A stretch of DNA of 64,000 nt. It comes from JBBSBL01 sp046330255 (lineage in GTDB: Bacteria; Actinomycetota; Thermoleophilia; Solirubrobacterales; Solirubrobacteraceae). The position numbers and the translations under genes were made by a program. The stretch spans positions 434,001 through 498,000 of the forward strand of contig JAXLTC010000001.1 in NCBI GenBank assembly GCA_046330255.1, in the 5' to 3' direction. Below, one piece after another: positions 25,405 to 34,056 of the stretch (within the stretch, counting starts at the first letter, position 1; each line of letters starts with the position of its first letter). Under the pieces are notes generated by a model. That model saw nothing but the letters and a program-made list of their open reading frames with translations, made no database searches and was not told where the DNA came from.

Positions 25405-26376
25405 CTAACGCCGCTGCTCCATCCGCAGGCCGACGCCGAGCGCGACGACGACCGCGATCCCGACCAGGGCCGCGCCGACGCGCAGGCCGGTGCCGCCGGT
25501 ATCGCCCCTTGAGACCCCGATCGCGAGGAACGCGATCGGCGTCGCGGTGAGGAGGAACAGCAGCACGACGCGCACGGCGCGCCGCAGCCGGCTGCCGGGG
25601 TCGCGGCGTACGGCGATCGATCCCGGCTGGTCGGAGGCGCTGCGCTCCTGCGAGCGCTCGGCGTACCAGACCTCGGCGCGCGCGCCGGTCTTGCGGGTGT
25701 CGCTCTCGCACGCCCACGACATCACGACCATGAAGGCGACCGGCAGCACCCAGGTGAGGATCCAGATCCCGCCCGCGACCAGCAGCCCCAGGGCGGCGAT
25801 CAGGCGGCCGCGCCGGGGTCCAGTCTCGGGCGCCTGGAGGAAGCCGGCGAGGATCAGCACCCGGTAGACGAGGATCACCCACGTGCGCAGCGGCGCCCGC
25901 CAGGCCTTCGGCGGCGGGTCCGCCGGGAGCTCGTCGATCGCCAGCTGGGCGGACTCGGGCGTCTTGTGCACGCCGCGCAGCGCCAGGATCTCGGCCGCCA
26001 TCGCCGGGTCGGCCGGGTCGCGCCCGTGCAGCGCCGCGATGCGCAGGACCAGCCACATCTGCGCCCACAGAACCTGGACATAGGCCGGCACCAGCGCGAT
26101 CAGGAACGGGGTGCCGGCGATCGCCCCGTCGAGGCGCGAGAGGCGCGCGGTCGACTGGCGCATGCCCCGGATCGCCGCGGCGCGGTCGTATCCCGGCTCG
26201 TCGCGCCGGCGCGCGGCCCAGTCGCGCGCCGGCTCCCCGAGGCGGGCGCACGCGTAGGTCACCAGGCGCTCGGGAAGGTGCTGCGGGTCGCGCCGCAGCA
26301 GCCCCGCGAGCGCGCGGAAGTCTGCCGCCGCGTCGCTCGTCCCGGCCTCGACGTCCCCCACGAGCCGCTCCGCCAT
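25405..26376 (-). CDS. Membrane protein of unknown function
   Basis: This 323-residue protein has a soluble N-terminal ~85 residues rich in Arg and Asp, then hydrophobic segments at TPFLIALVPAYVQVLWAQMWLVLR, WVILVYRVLILAGFL, LIAALGLLVAGGIWILTWVLPVAFMVVM and two C-terminal helices (VVLLFLLTATPIAFLAIGV, VGAALVGIAVVVALGVGL). No catalytic motif was found. It shares its strand with the glycosylase gene upstream (gap of 13 bases), so the two may be co-transcribed. Confidence 0.7.
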   Translation of the reverse strand: MAERLVGDVEAGTSDAAADFRALAGLLRRDPQHLPERLVTYACARLGEPARDWAARRRDEPGYDRAAAIRGMRQSTARLSRLDGAIAGTPFLIALVPAYVQVLWAQMWLVLRIAALHGRDPADPAMAAEILALRGVHKTPESAQLAIDELPADPPPKAWRAPLRTWVILVYRVLILAGFLQAPETGPRRGRLIAALGLLVAGGIWILTWVLPVAFMVVMSWACESDTRKTGARAEVWYAERSQERSASDQPGSIAVRRDPGSRLRRAVRVVLLFLLTATPIAFLAIGVSRGDTGGTGLRVGAALVGIAVVVALGVGLRMEQRR

Positions 26377-26389
26377 CGAGCGGCCCAGC

Positions 26390-27346
26390 CTACGCCCAGT
26401 CGCGCGTGAGGAAGAGCCACAGCGCGAGCCCGGCGTGCGGGCCGTAGCGGCGGAAGCGCCGCTCGATCGTGCGGTCGCTCGCGCGCCTGCGGCCGCTCAG
26501 GCGCGCGAACGTCGGGCGCGTCCACGAGTCCAGGATCAGGCGCGAGGGGCGGCCGATCAGCAGCATCACGTGCGCCGCCGCGTAGGGCCCGATGCCAGGG
26601 AGGGACTCGAGCGCGTCGCCGACGGCGGCGTCGTCCAGCTCCTCCCGCGTCGCGCGGCCCAGGAGCTCCAGGTCCACGCGCCCGTCCGCGACCGCGCTCG
26701 CCACGCCGTGCAGCGAGCGGGCGCGGTAGCCGGCGCGCGCCACCTCGCGGTAGAAGCCCTCCCCGGCCTCCGCCATCGCCGCGGCGCTCGGGAAGGCGCG
26801 GCCCAGCGGGCCGTCGGGCGGGGCCCCCGGAGCGCGCTCGCCGAGGCGGCCCACGATCGTCCCGACCATCCGCTCGGTCGCCGACCAGGCGCAGTTCGTG
26901 GTGCAGATCGTCTTGACCACGTCCTCGAAGACCGTCTGGCCGCGCGCCATGCGCCCGGCCCCGGCGGTCGCCCACTCCAGGTCCGGGTCGCTCGCCGCGA
27001 GCGCGTAGAAGCCCGAGAGGTCGTCGTCGAGGCTCAGCACGTGGCGCACCTCGCGCGCGATCTCGGCGGCGAGCCGCGCGCCCGGCCGGCGCCCGGCCAC
27101 GTCGATCCGCGCCCGGGTGCGCCCCGCCGGGCCGACGACCACGGTCCGGGCGCCGCGACCGGTCGCGAGCGTCACCTCCAGCCTGCGCCCGCCGTCCACG
27201 ACCCGCATCGGCGCCAGGTCGGCGAGCCCGTGCGAGTTGACGACGCGGCGAAGGTCCACCGGCTCGCCCGCGGGCCCGCGCAGCGGGAGCGTCAGCGCCG
27301 CCGCGGGACTCGGTGCCCGGGAGTCACGAGCGGGGCGGGCGGGCAC
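26390..27346 (-). CDS. HhH-GPD DNA glycosylase (AlkA/3-methyladenine type)
   Basis: This 318-residue protein has an N-terminal AlkA_N-like beta region and a C-terminal helix-hairpin-helix glycosylase domain. The hairpin ESLPGIGPYAAAHVML is followed by the catalytic Asp in LILDSWTRP (about residue 270). The motif FEDVVKTICTTNCAWSATERM matches the alkyladenine/OGG-like families. It excises damaged bases in base excision repair. Translation probably starts at GTG 27346; the first ~20 residues are poorly conserved in type and the true start may be later. Confidence 0.85.
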   Translation of the reverse strand: MPARPARDSRAPSPAAALTLPLRGPAGEPVDLRRVVNSHGLADLAPMRVVDGGRRLEVTLATGRGARTVVVGPAGRTRARIDVAGRRPGARLAAEIAREVRHVLSLDDDLSGFYALAASDPDLEWATAGAGRMARGQTVFEDVVKTICTTNCAWSATERMVGTIVGRLGERAPGAPPDGPLGRAFPSAAAMAEAGEGFYREVARAGYRARSLHGVASAVADGRVDLELLGRATREELDDAAVGDALESLPGIGPYAAAHVMLLIGRPSRLILDSWTRPTFARLSGRRRASDRTIERRFRRYGPHAGLALWLFLTRDWA

Positions 27347-27397
27347 GCCGCGGCATCCTACCCCGCCCCCGCGACCCCTCGCCGGCCCCGAAGTTAG

Positions 27398-27412
27398 TGG
27401 GATCGATTCTCA
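27398..27412 (+). promoter_or_regulatory. Zur-like operator upstream of zinc uptake operon
   Basis: Read on the minus strand, TGAGAATCGATCCCA matches the Zur consensus TGAnAATnATTnTCA at ten of twelve fixed positions. It lies 48 bp before the first gene of the znu-type operon, which ends in a Fur-family gene. The surrounding AT-richer stretch is consistent with a promoter. Confidence 0.65.
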
Positions 27413-27459
27413 TCTAGTCGCTAGACTGCGGCTTCGTTCCGCCGCCCGGCTTCAGGCCC

Positions 27460-29226
27460 GTGCTCGATCCCTTCCAGCTCCCCTACGTCCAGCGCGGCGT
27501 GCTCGAGATCCTGCTGCTCGCGGTCCCCGCCGGACTGCTCGGGACGTGGATCGTGCTGCGGGGCCTGGCGTTCCACGCTCACGCCGTCGGCACCGCCGCC
27601 TTCCCGGGCCTCGTGCTCGCGGGGGGCCTGGGGTTCGCCGCGGCGCTCGGCGCACTCGGCGCGGCGCTCGCGATGACGGGCGCCGTGGCGCTGCTTGCCC
27701 GCAGGCGCGACACCACGGCCGACAGCCGCACGGCGATCGTGCTCGTGGGCATGCTGGCCGCGGGCATCGTCCTGGCGAGCGACGTGTTCCACTCGGCGGC
27801 CTCGGTCGACAGCCTGCTGTTCGGCTCCGTGCTGCTCCTCGCGCCGCGCGACGTCGCGCTCGCGGGCGCGGCGGCCGCGATGGCGCTCGCCGCCACGGCG
27901 CTGCTGGGCCCTCGCTGGCTGGCCTTCGGCTTCGACCCGGAGACCGCGCGCGCGACCGGCGCCCGCTCAGGTGCGCGGGAGGCGGCGCTGCTGGTGGCGG
28001 TCACGCTCGCCGTGGTCGCCGCCCTGGCGGCGGTCGGCGCGCTGATGGTGACCGCGCTGTTCGTCGTCCCGGCCGCCACCGCCCGGCTGTTCCTCGACCG
28101 CATGGGACGCTGGCAGGCGGCGTCGGTCGCGCTGGCCGCGGTCGAGGGCGTCTCGGGCATCTGGCTCGCCGTGCGGCTCAACGCTCCCCCCGGGGCGACG
28201 ATCGCGGTGCTCTCGGGCGCCGTCTTCGCGCTCGCGGTCGGGGCGCGGGCGCTTCGCCGGCGGCGGCCGCGACCGGCCGTCGCGGCCGCCGGTCTGGCCG
28301 CGCTCGCGCTTGCCTGCACGGCGGCCGGCTGCAGCTCCGGGTCCGCCGCCGGCGGCGGCGGCGGCGTGGACGGCAAGCGCATCGACGTCGTGGCGACGAC
28401 CACCCAGGCGGCCGACTTCGTGCGCAACGTCGGCGGCTCGCGCGTCAAGGTGACGCAGATCCTGCAGTCCAACACGGACCCGCACTCCTACGAGCCGCGG
28501 CCCGACGACGTCGCCGCGGTCGCCGGCGCGAAGATCCTCTTCACCAGCGGCGACGGCCTGGATGCCTGGGCTTCCAAGCTCGTGACGCAGTCCGGCGGCT
28601 CGCCCGAGGTCGTCGACCTCGGCGCGGACGTACCCGTCCGGCTCACCGGATCCTCCGGGAAGGTGGACCCGCACTGGTGGCACGACCCCGTCGACGCGCA
28701 GGCCGCCGTGGCGCGCATCCGCGAGACGCTCGATCGCGCCGACCCGCGCGGCGCGCCGGTCTACCAGGCCCGCGCGACCAGCTACCTGACGAAGCTCGGA
28801 GTGCTCGACAAGGGCATCCAGGCCTGCCTGGCCACGATCCCGCGCGGCGAGCGCACCCTCGTGACCGACCATGACGCGTTCGCCTACTTCGCCAAGCGCT
28901 ACGGCATCGCGGTGGTGGGCGCCGTCATCCCTTCGCAGAGCACGCAGGCGCAGCCGTCCGCCGCCGACGTGAAGCGGCTGATCGGCCTGATCCGCGCCCG
29001 CCGGGTGCGGGCGATCTTCCCGGAGAGCTCGCTGAACGCCCGGCTCGCGCAGGCGATCGCCCGCGAGACCGGCGCGCGCGTCGGCGCGCCGCTCTACGGC
29101 GACACGCTCGGCCCGAAGGGATCCCGCGGCGCCGGCTACCTCGCGATGGAGCAGGCCAACGCGGACGCGATGGCGCGCGGCTTCAGCGGCGGTCGCGTCG
29201 GCTGCGCGATCCCGGGGATCCCGTGA
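27460..29226 (+). CDS. Zn/Mn ABC transporter: permease fused to metal-binding lipoprotein domain
   Basis: This 588-residue fusion has residues 1 to ~270 as an ABC-3 permease (ZnuB/MntB) with about eight helices (GTWIVLRGLAFHAHAVGTAAF, DSLLFGSVLLL, ALFVVPAATARLF). A lipoprotein-like hydrophobic stretch follows, ending in TAAGC with Cys at residue 291. Residues ~310-588 form a ZnuA/MntA-type cluster-A1 binding protein with metal ligands in TDPHSYEP, DPHWWHDP and TDHDAF and a late Asp in LYGDTLG. No His-rich loop is present. Fusion would tether the receptor to the channel. GTG start. The ATPase gene overlaps its stop by four bases. Confidence 0.9.
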   Translation: MLDPFQLPYVQRGVLEILLLAVPAGLLGTWIVLRGLAFHAHAVGTAAFPGLVLAGGLGFAAALGALGAALAMTGAVALLARRRDTTADSRTAIVLVGMLAAGIVLASDVFHSAASVDSLLFGSVLLLAPRDVALAGAAAAMALAATALLGPRWLAFGFDPETARATGARSGAREAALLVAVTLAVVAALAAVGALMVTALFVVPAATARLFLDRMGRWQAASVALAAVEGVSGIWLAVRLNAPPGATIAVLSGAVFALAVGARALRRRRPRPAVAAAGLAALALACTAAGCSSGSAAGGGGGVDGKRIDVVATTTQAADFVRNVGGSRVKVTQILQSNTDPHSYEPRPDDVAAVAGAKILFTSGDGLDAWASKLVTQSGGSPEVVDLGADVPVRLTGSSGKVDPHWWHDPVDAQAAVARIRETLDRADPRGAPVYQARATSYLTKLGVLDKGIQACLATIPRGERTLVTDHDAFAYFAKRYGIAVVGAVIPSQSTQAQPSAADVKRLIGLIRARRVRAIFPESSLNARLAQAIARETGARVGAPLYGDTLGPKGSRGAGYLAMEQANADAMARGFSGGRVGCAIPGIP

Positions 29227-29987
29227 CGGTCGCGGCCGTGGTGGCCGCCGAGGGCCTCGCGGCCGGCTACGGCTCCGCGCCGGCGATCGAGGGCGTGACG
29301 TTCACCGCCGCGGCCGGTGCGCGCCTCGCGCTGCTCGGGCCCAACGGCGGGGGCAAGACCACGCTGCTGCGCGTGCTGCTGGGCGAGCTGGAGCCGATGG
29401 CCGGGACGGTCGACGCGCCGCGGCGCTGCGGGTACGTCCCGCAGACCGAGCGCTCGCGCCTGGACTACCCGGTCAGCGTGCTCGACGTCGCGGTGATGGG
29501 CTCGATCTCCCACCTGCCGTGGTGGCGGCCCCCGGGGCGCGCGGAGCGGCGCGCGGCTCGCGAGGCGCTCGGGCTCGTCGGGCTGGAGGATCTCGCCGGC
29601 GCGTCCTACGGGGAGCTGTCCGGGGGCCAGCGCCAGCGCGCGCTGATCGCGCGCGCGCTGGTCGGAGGCGCGCGGGTCCTGCTGCTGGACGAGCCCTTTC
29701 GCGGCCTCGACGCACGCGCGGCGGCGCGCCTGCGCGGCCTGCTCGACGCGCTCGCCGGCCGCGGGCGCACCCTGATCGTCGCCACCCACGACGTCGAGCT
29801 CGCCCGGCGCTGGGACCTGGTGCTCTGCCTCAACCGGCGCCAAGTCGCCTTCGGGCCGCCGGCGCACGCGCTGACCCGGACGGCGCTCGAGGCCACCTAC
29901 GGCGAGACGCTGATCGAGCTGCCCGGCGGTGGCCGCGCGCCCGCCCCGGCGCACCACCACGACGACCAGCCGGCCGGGGCGCGCTGA
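29223..29987 (+). CDS. znuC: Zn/Mn ABC transporter ATPase (ZnuC/MntA-like)
   Basis: This 254-residue ABC ATPase has Walker A GPNGGGKTT (~residue 38-46), Q-loop YVPQTERSRLDYP, signature LSGGQRQR (~136-143), Walker B VLLLDEP (~155-161) and H-loop TH in VATHDVEL. It energises metal uptake with the fused permease upstream and the second permease downstream. It ends in a His/Asp-rich tail (HHHDDQ) that may bind metal. It is coupled to the previous gene by a GTGA overlap. Confidence 0.93.
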   Translation: MTVAAVVAAEGLAAGYGSAPAIEGVTFTAAAGARLALLGPNGGGKTTLLRVLLGELEPMAGTVDAPRRCGYVPQTERSRLDYPVSVLDVAVMGSISHLPWWRPPGRAERRAAREALGLVGLEDLAGASYGELSGGQRQRALIARALVGGARVLLLDEPFRGLDARAAARLRGLLDALAGRGRTLIVATHDVELARRWDLVLCLNRRQVAFGPPAHALTRTALEATYGETLIELPGGGRAPAPAHHHDDQPAGAR

Positions 29988-29994
29988 TCCGGTC

Positions 29995-30834
29995 GTGCTC
30001 GCATCGGCCTGGCACGCGATCGCGGATCCGTGGTCCAGCGGGATCATGGCCCGCGCGCTCGCGGAGATCGTGCTGGTCGGCATCGCCGGCGGGACGCTCG
30101 GGTGCTGGGTGGTCCTGCACCGCGCCTCCTACGCCGCCGAGTCGCTCGCGCACGCGCTCTTCCCGGGCCTCGTCGCCGCGGCGCTGCTGGGTCTGCCGCT
30201 GCTGGCAGGCGGGCTCGCCGGCGTGATCGTCGCGGCGCTCGCGATCGCGCTCGCGAGCCGGATCCCGTGGGTGCAGCGCGACACCGCCGTCGCGGTCGCG
30301 GTTACGACGCTGTTCGGGCTGGGCGCCCTGCTGGCCCTGTCCGCCCGGACTCCGCCCGGGCTCCAGGAGCTCCTGTTCGGCGACGTCCTTGGCGTCTCGC
30401 CGGGCGACGTGCGCCTGGCGGCCCTGCTGGCGGCGGGCGTGGTCGCGATCCTCGCGCTGCTGCACGCGCGCCTGCTCGCCTCGGGATTCGACCCCTCCGT
30501 GGCCGCCTCGCTGGGAGCCTTCCCTCAGGCGATGACGGCCGTGCTGCTCGTGCTGGTGGCGCTCACGATCGCGGTCGCCGTGCAGGGCCTCGGCAACCTG
30601 CTGGTGGTCGCGGTGCTGATCGGGCCGGCCGCGGCCGCGCGGCTGCGCTCCAGGCGCGTGGGCCCGATGCTCGCCCTCGCGGCCGGGCTGGCGACGCTCG
30701 CCGGCGTGGCCGGCCTCTACCTCTCCTACTACGCCGGCGTGGCGGCCGGAGCCTCGATCGCGCTGGCGATGGTCGCCGCCTACGCGATCTGCGCGGCGCT
30801 GCCCGGCCCGGCTCCCGGAGCGCGGACGGCGTGA
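29995..30834 (+). CDS. znuB: Second ABC-3 family metal permease (ZnuB-like)
   Basis: This 279-residue stand-alone permease has about eight hydrophobic helices and family motifs: LGCWVVLHRASYAAESLAHA, LLFGDVLGVSPGD, LASGFDPSVAASLG and GNLLVVAVLIGPAAAARL. GTG 29995 is chosen, seven bases after the ATPase stop; an earlier in-frame start would overlap the ATPase by ~60 bases. With the fused permease this makes two different permease units for one ATPase, so the complex may be a heterodimer. The Fur-family gene overlaps its stop (GTGA). Confidence 0.9.
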   Translation: MLASAWHAIADPWSSGIMARALAEIVLVGIAGGTLGCWVVLHRASYAAESLAHALFPGLVAAALLGLPLLAGGLAGVIVAALAIALASRIPWVQRDTAVAVAVTTLFGLGALLALSARTPPGLQELLFGDVLGVSPGDVRLAALLAAGVVAILALLHARLLASGFDPSVAASLGAFPQAMTAVLLVLVALTIAVAVQGLGNLLVVAVLIGPAAAARLRSRRVGPMLALAAGLATLAGVAGLYLSYYAGVAAGASIALAMVAAYAICAALPGPAPGARTA

Positions 30835-31304
30835 GCGCCGCGGATGGCATCGGCGGGGTGGGGAGAGCCGCCGGAGACGGGTGGGTGGAGTACGCGCTCA
30901 CCACGCTCGGGCGCGCGGGCTTCCGCCGCGGGGGCGCGCGCAGCGCCGTGGTCGAGATGCTCGGCCGCCAGAGCTGCGCGGTCACCGCGCGCGACATCGA
31001 CGACGGGCTGCGGGCGGAGGGCCGCGCCGTCGGGCGTGCGAGCGTCTACCGCGCGCTGGAGCAGCTCGTCGAGCTGGGGCTCGTCTCGCGCGTGGAGGTG
31101 GGCCAGGGGATGGCGCGCTTCGAGCCGGCCCACCCCGGCGGCGAGCACCACCACCATCTCGTCTGCGAGCGCTGCGGGGCCGTGGAGCCGTTCGAGGACC
31201 CCGCGCTCGAGCGCTCGATCGCGCGATTGGCCGACCGCGTCGCCTTCGACGTGTCCGAGCACGACGTGGTGCTGCGCGGCGCCTGCCGCGCGTGTCGCGA
31301 CTGA
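30831..31304 (+). CDS. zur: Fur-family zinc uptake regulator (Zur)
   Basis: This 157-residue Fur protein has a winged-helix N-terminal part (RRGGARSAVVEMLG, AVTARDIDDGLRAEGRAVGRASVYRALEQLVELGLVSRVE), the metal-binding HHHHLVCERCG at about residues 104-114, and a second Cys pair in GACRACRD that completes the structural zinc site. It sits at the end of the zinc-type ABC operon and a Zur-like box is found upstream, so Zur is more likely than Fur or PerR. It probably represses its own operon when Zn is sufficient. Confidence 0.9.
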   Translation: MSAADGIGGVGRAAGDGWVEYALTTLGRAGFRRGGARSAVVEMLGRQSCAVTARDIDDGLRAEGRAVGRASVYRALEQLVELGLVSRVEVGQGMARFEPAHPGGEHHHHLVCERCGAVEPFEDPALERSIARLADRVAFDVSEHDVVLRGACRACRD

Positions 31305-31315
31305 GCGCCGCTCAG
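31301..31315. terminator. Palindrome containing both convergent stops (zur / deacetylase)
   Basis: CTGAGCGCCGCTCAG is a perfect 7+7 palindrome with a single central base. TGA of zur is in the left arm and the complement of the deacetylase TGA is in the right arm. It may act as a compact bidirectional terminator. Confidence 0.45.
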
Positions 31316-32187
31316 GACCCCGCCAGGGCCACCACGCCGGCGGGCGACACCGCGCGGCCGACGTGCAGGCGCGGCATCTCGAGCGGGGCGGTCGTCGAGA
31401 GCGTCGTGCCGTAGGCGGTCGTGTAGGCCATCGTGAAGCCCGCCCGCCCGACGGCCGCCCGGACGGTCGCGTCGTTGCGCCCCGACGGGTACGCGAACGC
31501 ATAGACCGGGTGACCCACGACGCGCTGCAGCGCCCGCCGCGAACCGGCCGTCTCGACGGCTAGCTGCGGCGCCGCCATCGCGGTGAGATCCAGGTGCGAG
31601 CGCGTGTGGTCGCCGATGTCCATTCCCGCGCGGTCGAGCTCGCGCACCTGGCCGGCGGTCAGGAAGCCCGGCTCGCGGAAGCGGCCGGTGATGATGAAGA
31701 ACGTCGCGACCATGTGCTCGCGGCGCAGCACCGGGAGAATGCGCTTGACGTCGTCGACATAGCCGTCGTCGAAGGTCAGCAGCACCGGCTTGGAGGGCAG
31801 CGCGGCGCCGCGCCACAGCGCGTCGAACACCTGCTCCTGGGTGACGGTGTGGAACCCGGCGGCTCGCAGCGCGCGCATCGAGGCGGCAAACGTGGCGGGC
31901 TCGACGGTGAGGTCGGTCTCGATCGGGCTCGCGTTCGGGCGCAGCGGGATCACGCGGTGGTAGGTGAGCACCGGCACGTGCACGGTGCGCGCCGGGGCGC
32001 CGGCCGGCGGTACGAGCCGGGCCACCCGGCGCGGGGCGGGCGGCGCCTTCGCGCGCGTGGCCGCCTTGGCGCTGCTCGCGCTTGTGGCGCCCGAGCCGCT
32101 CCCGCCGCCCGACCCGCAGCCCGTCGCGGCGAGCGCGGCGAAGGCGAGCACGGCGAGCAGCGCTGTCCGGCATCGGGGCGGGCGCAC
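31312..32187 (-). CDS. Polysaccharide deacetylase lipoprotein (CE4)
   Basis: This 291-residue protein has a lipoprotein signal ending ALAATGC, a Ser/Ala/Pro linker and a CE4 NodB-homology domain: TYHRV near the start, LTFDDGYVDD (motif 1, catalytic Asp and metal Asp), GDHTRSH (motif 2 metal His) and FAYPSGRND (motif 3). It would remove N- or O-acetyl groups from cell-wall or surface glycans on the outer face of the membrane. GTG 32187 opens on the Arg-containing n-region of the signal. Confidence 0.9.
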   Translation of the reverse strand: MRPPRCRTALLAVLAFAALAATGCGSGGGSGSGATSASSAKAATRAKAPPAPRRVARLVPPAGAPARTVHVPVLTYHRVIPLRPNASPIETDLTVEPATFAASMRALRAAGFHTVTQEQVFDALWRGAALPSKPVLLTFDDGYVDDVKRILPVLRREHMVATFFIITGRFREPGFLTAGQVRELDRAGMDIGDHTRSHLDLTAMAAPQLAVETAGSRRALQRVVGHPVYAFAYPSGRNDATVRAAVGRAGFTMAYTTAYGTTLSTTAPLEMPRLHVGRAVSPAGVVALAGS

Positions 32188-32225
32188 GACCCGCGGAACG
32201 GTAGCGCCGCGCCCAGCGGCCGGGC

Positions 32226-33773
32226 TCAGCGCCCGACGGTGAAGCTCGCCGTCGACGAGGACCGGGCGCCGTAGGCGTCGGTCAGCGTCACGACGGCGGC
32301 ATAGCGGCCGGGCGAGAGCCCGCGCCGGCCGGTCCGGCGCGAGATGCGCACCGCGTTGAAGCCGTCGCGGACGCTGCTGCGGATCGTCGCGACCACTGGG
32401 CCCCCGGCGCGCCGCAGCGCGACCCGCACCGAGCCGCCGACCGTGGTCGCGAAGCGCAGCGCCACCGTTTGCCGCCCGCGCAGCACCCCCGGGCGCACGG
32501 CCGACGAGAGGACCTTGGCCCGTACCCGCCGCACGGCGTGGCTGTCGCTGGAGGACAGTCCCGTGCCGTAGCGGTTGATCGCCAGCGAGTAGCAGAAGAC
32601 CTTGCGGCCCAGGTACCCGCGCGGGACCGTGAACGTGCGGCCGGTCGCGCCCGGGATCGCCTGGGAGTCGTTGCCGAGGTCCACGGACCACTGGTAGCGG
32701 TAGCGCGTCGGGCGCCCGCTCCAGGTCCCGCGGTCGCAGGTCAGGGTCTGGCCGACGCCGTACCCGCCCGAGACCTTCGGGTCCTTCCGGGGCTGGGGCC
32801 AGCGCGTCGGGTCGCACTGCTCGGTGTCGGGGCACTGCTGGGGATCGGCGTGGCCGCCGACGCCGGAGATCTTCGGCAGGTCGGCCGGATTCGCGGGCCA
32901 CTGGATGTGGATCGCGGCCGAGGCCGCGTCGTTGGAGTAGTCGGACTCCTTGAGGAAGTGCTTGCCGACGTTCCCGCGGACCGAGTTCACGCGATGGGTG
33001 AGCACGTAGTCGCCGCTAGGCACCGTGGTGGGGTCGATCGCGATGAACTGCCCCTCGACGTAGGCGTCGTAGTTGTCGCCCCAGCCCGGGTTGATGCCCT
33101 CGCGGATCGACGTGTAGCGCTCCTTGTTGCCGAAGTCCATCAGCCCGCAGTCCCCGTCGAGCATGCGGTGCATCGGGTCCGTGGCGAGCGGCTCCCCGGG
33201 CAGGCGCAGCGCGTAGTCGCTGTTGTAGCGGTCCCCCAGGCAGAAGCCGCTCTTGCGGTCCGGCGCGACGGTCCGGTAGTCGCTCATGCGGTGCAGCTCG
33301 TAGAGCTCGAAGCCGCGCAGGTGCCAGTGTGAGTGGTAGCGGTCGAAGTAGATCTGCCCGACGTTCGGGTAGCGATTGGCCACGATCTTGCCGTTGGAGA
33401 GCCGGACCGCCTGGCTCGCGACCATGTCGACGTTCACGTCCGGGTTCGACTTGTGGCCGTCGACGATCAGCGGCCCGCGCCCGACGTTGTCCACCGCGGA
33501 GGAGAAGTTGAGCTGCCAGCGCGAGGAGATGTCGGAGTCCGTGTCCCCCGGGCACTTGCCCGGTACCTGCGCCGAGCGGTCGGGCGGGTTCTGGCAGACG
33601 GAGATGTCCGCGGGCGGCAGCTCCTTGAGGTCGGGGAGCAGCGCCACCGGGGAGCCGCCCTCGGAGGCGGCCGGGCGGATCGCCAGAAGGGCGAACGCCA
33701 CCGCGGCCGTCGCGGCCACGAGGACGATCGCCGCGAGTCCCATCCGTGGGTTCACGCCGCGCACCGGAAGCAT
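32226..33773 (-). CDS. Secreted lysyl oxidase-like copper protein
   Basis: This 515-residue protein has an N-terminal membrane or signal helix (GLAAIVLVAATAAVAFALLAI). The central domain carries the lysyl-oxidase copper site YHSHWHLRGFELYEL (H-x-H-W-H at about residue 145-150), several Cys and Tyr that fit the family, and NPGWGDNYDAYVEGQFI. Near residues 340-410 an Ig-like module is present (GQTLTCDRGTWSGRPTRYRYQW). The C-terminal ~100 residues match the beta-sandwich tail seen in two other secreted proteins of this window. Bacterial members oxidise primary amines; the natural substrate is unknown. Confidence 0.85.
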   Translation of the reverse strand: MLPVRGVNPRMGLAAIVLVAATAAVAFALLAIRPAASEGGSPVALLPDLKELPPADISVCQNPPDRSAQVPGKCPGDTDSDISSRWQLNFSSAVDNVGRGPLIVDGHKSNPDVNVDMVASQAVRLSNGKIVANRYPNVGQIYFDRYHSHWHLRGFELYELHRMSDYRTVAPDRKSGFCLGDRYNSDYALRLPGEPLATDPMHRMLDGDCGLMDFGNKERYTSIREGINPGWGDNYDAYVEGQFIAIDPTTVPSGDYVLTHRVNSVRGNVGKHFLKESDYSNDAASAAIHIQWPANPADLPKISGVGGHADPQQCPDTEQCDPTRWPQPRKDPKVSGGYGVGQTLTCDRGTWSGRPTRYRYQWSVDLGNDSQAIPGATGRTFTVPRGYLGRKVFCYSLAINRYGTGLSSSDSHAVRRVRAKVLSSAVRPGVLRGRQTVALRFATTVGGSVRVALRRAGGPVVATIRSSVRDGFNAVRISRRTGRRGLSPGRYAAVVTLTDAYGARSSSTASFTVGR

Positions 33774-33895
33774 CGTAGAGCCCAACCCCGGCGGATCTGC
33801 ACGGTTGCGCCCGGAATGCCCGCCTCATCCCGGATCCACACGCGCCGGCGGCGGTCCCGGCACCCGCGCGGCGCCGTGCGCCACAATGCCCGCCG

Positions 33896-34045
33896 GTGCG
33901 GATCCAGCTCGCCATCCTCCTGGGCGCCTTCGCCGGCGCCACCGGCATCGCCGCGATCGCCGGCGCGACCAACTTCGGCACCGCGCTGACGTTCGGCCAG
34001 ATCGCGTTCGCGGGCGCCCTGGTCTGGATCATGCTGACGCGCTAG
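33896..34045 (+). CDS. Small hydrophobic membrane protein (49 aa)
   Basis: This short gene runs from GTG 33896 to TAG 34043-34045. The product starts RIQLAILLGAFAGATG and ends FAGALVWIMLTR. It has two hydrophobic stretches (AILLGAFAGATGIAAIAGA and GQIAFAGALVWIML) around a TNFGTAL turn. It looks like a real actinobacterial small membrane protein: codon third positions are GC-rich and no stops interrupt it. Function is unknown and the evidence is composition plus membrane pattern only. Confidence 0.55.
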   Translation: MRIQLAILLGAFAGATGIAAIAGATNFGTALTFGQIAFAGALVWIMLTR

Positions 34046-34056
34046 CGACCTGGGTC

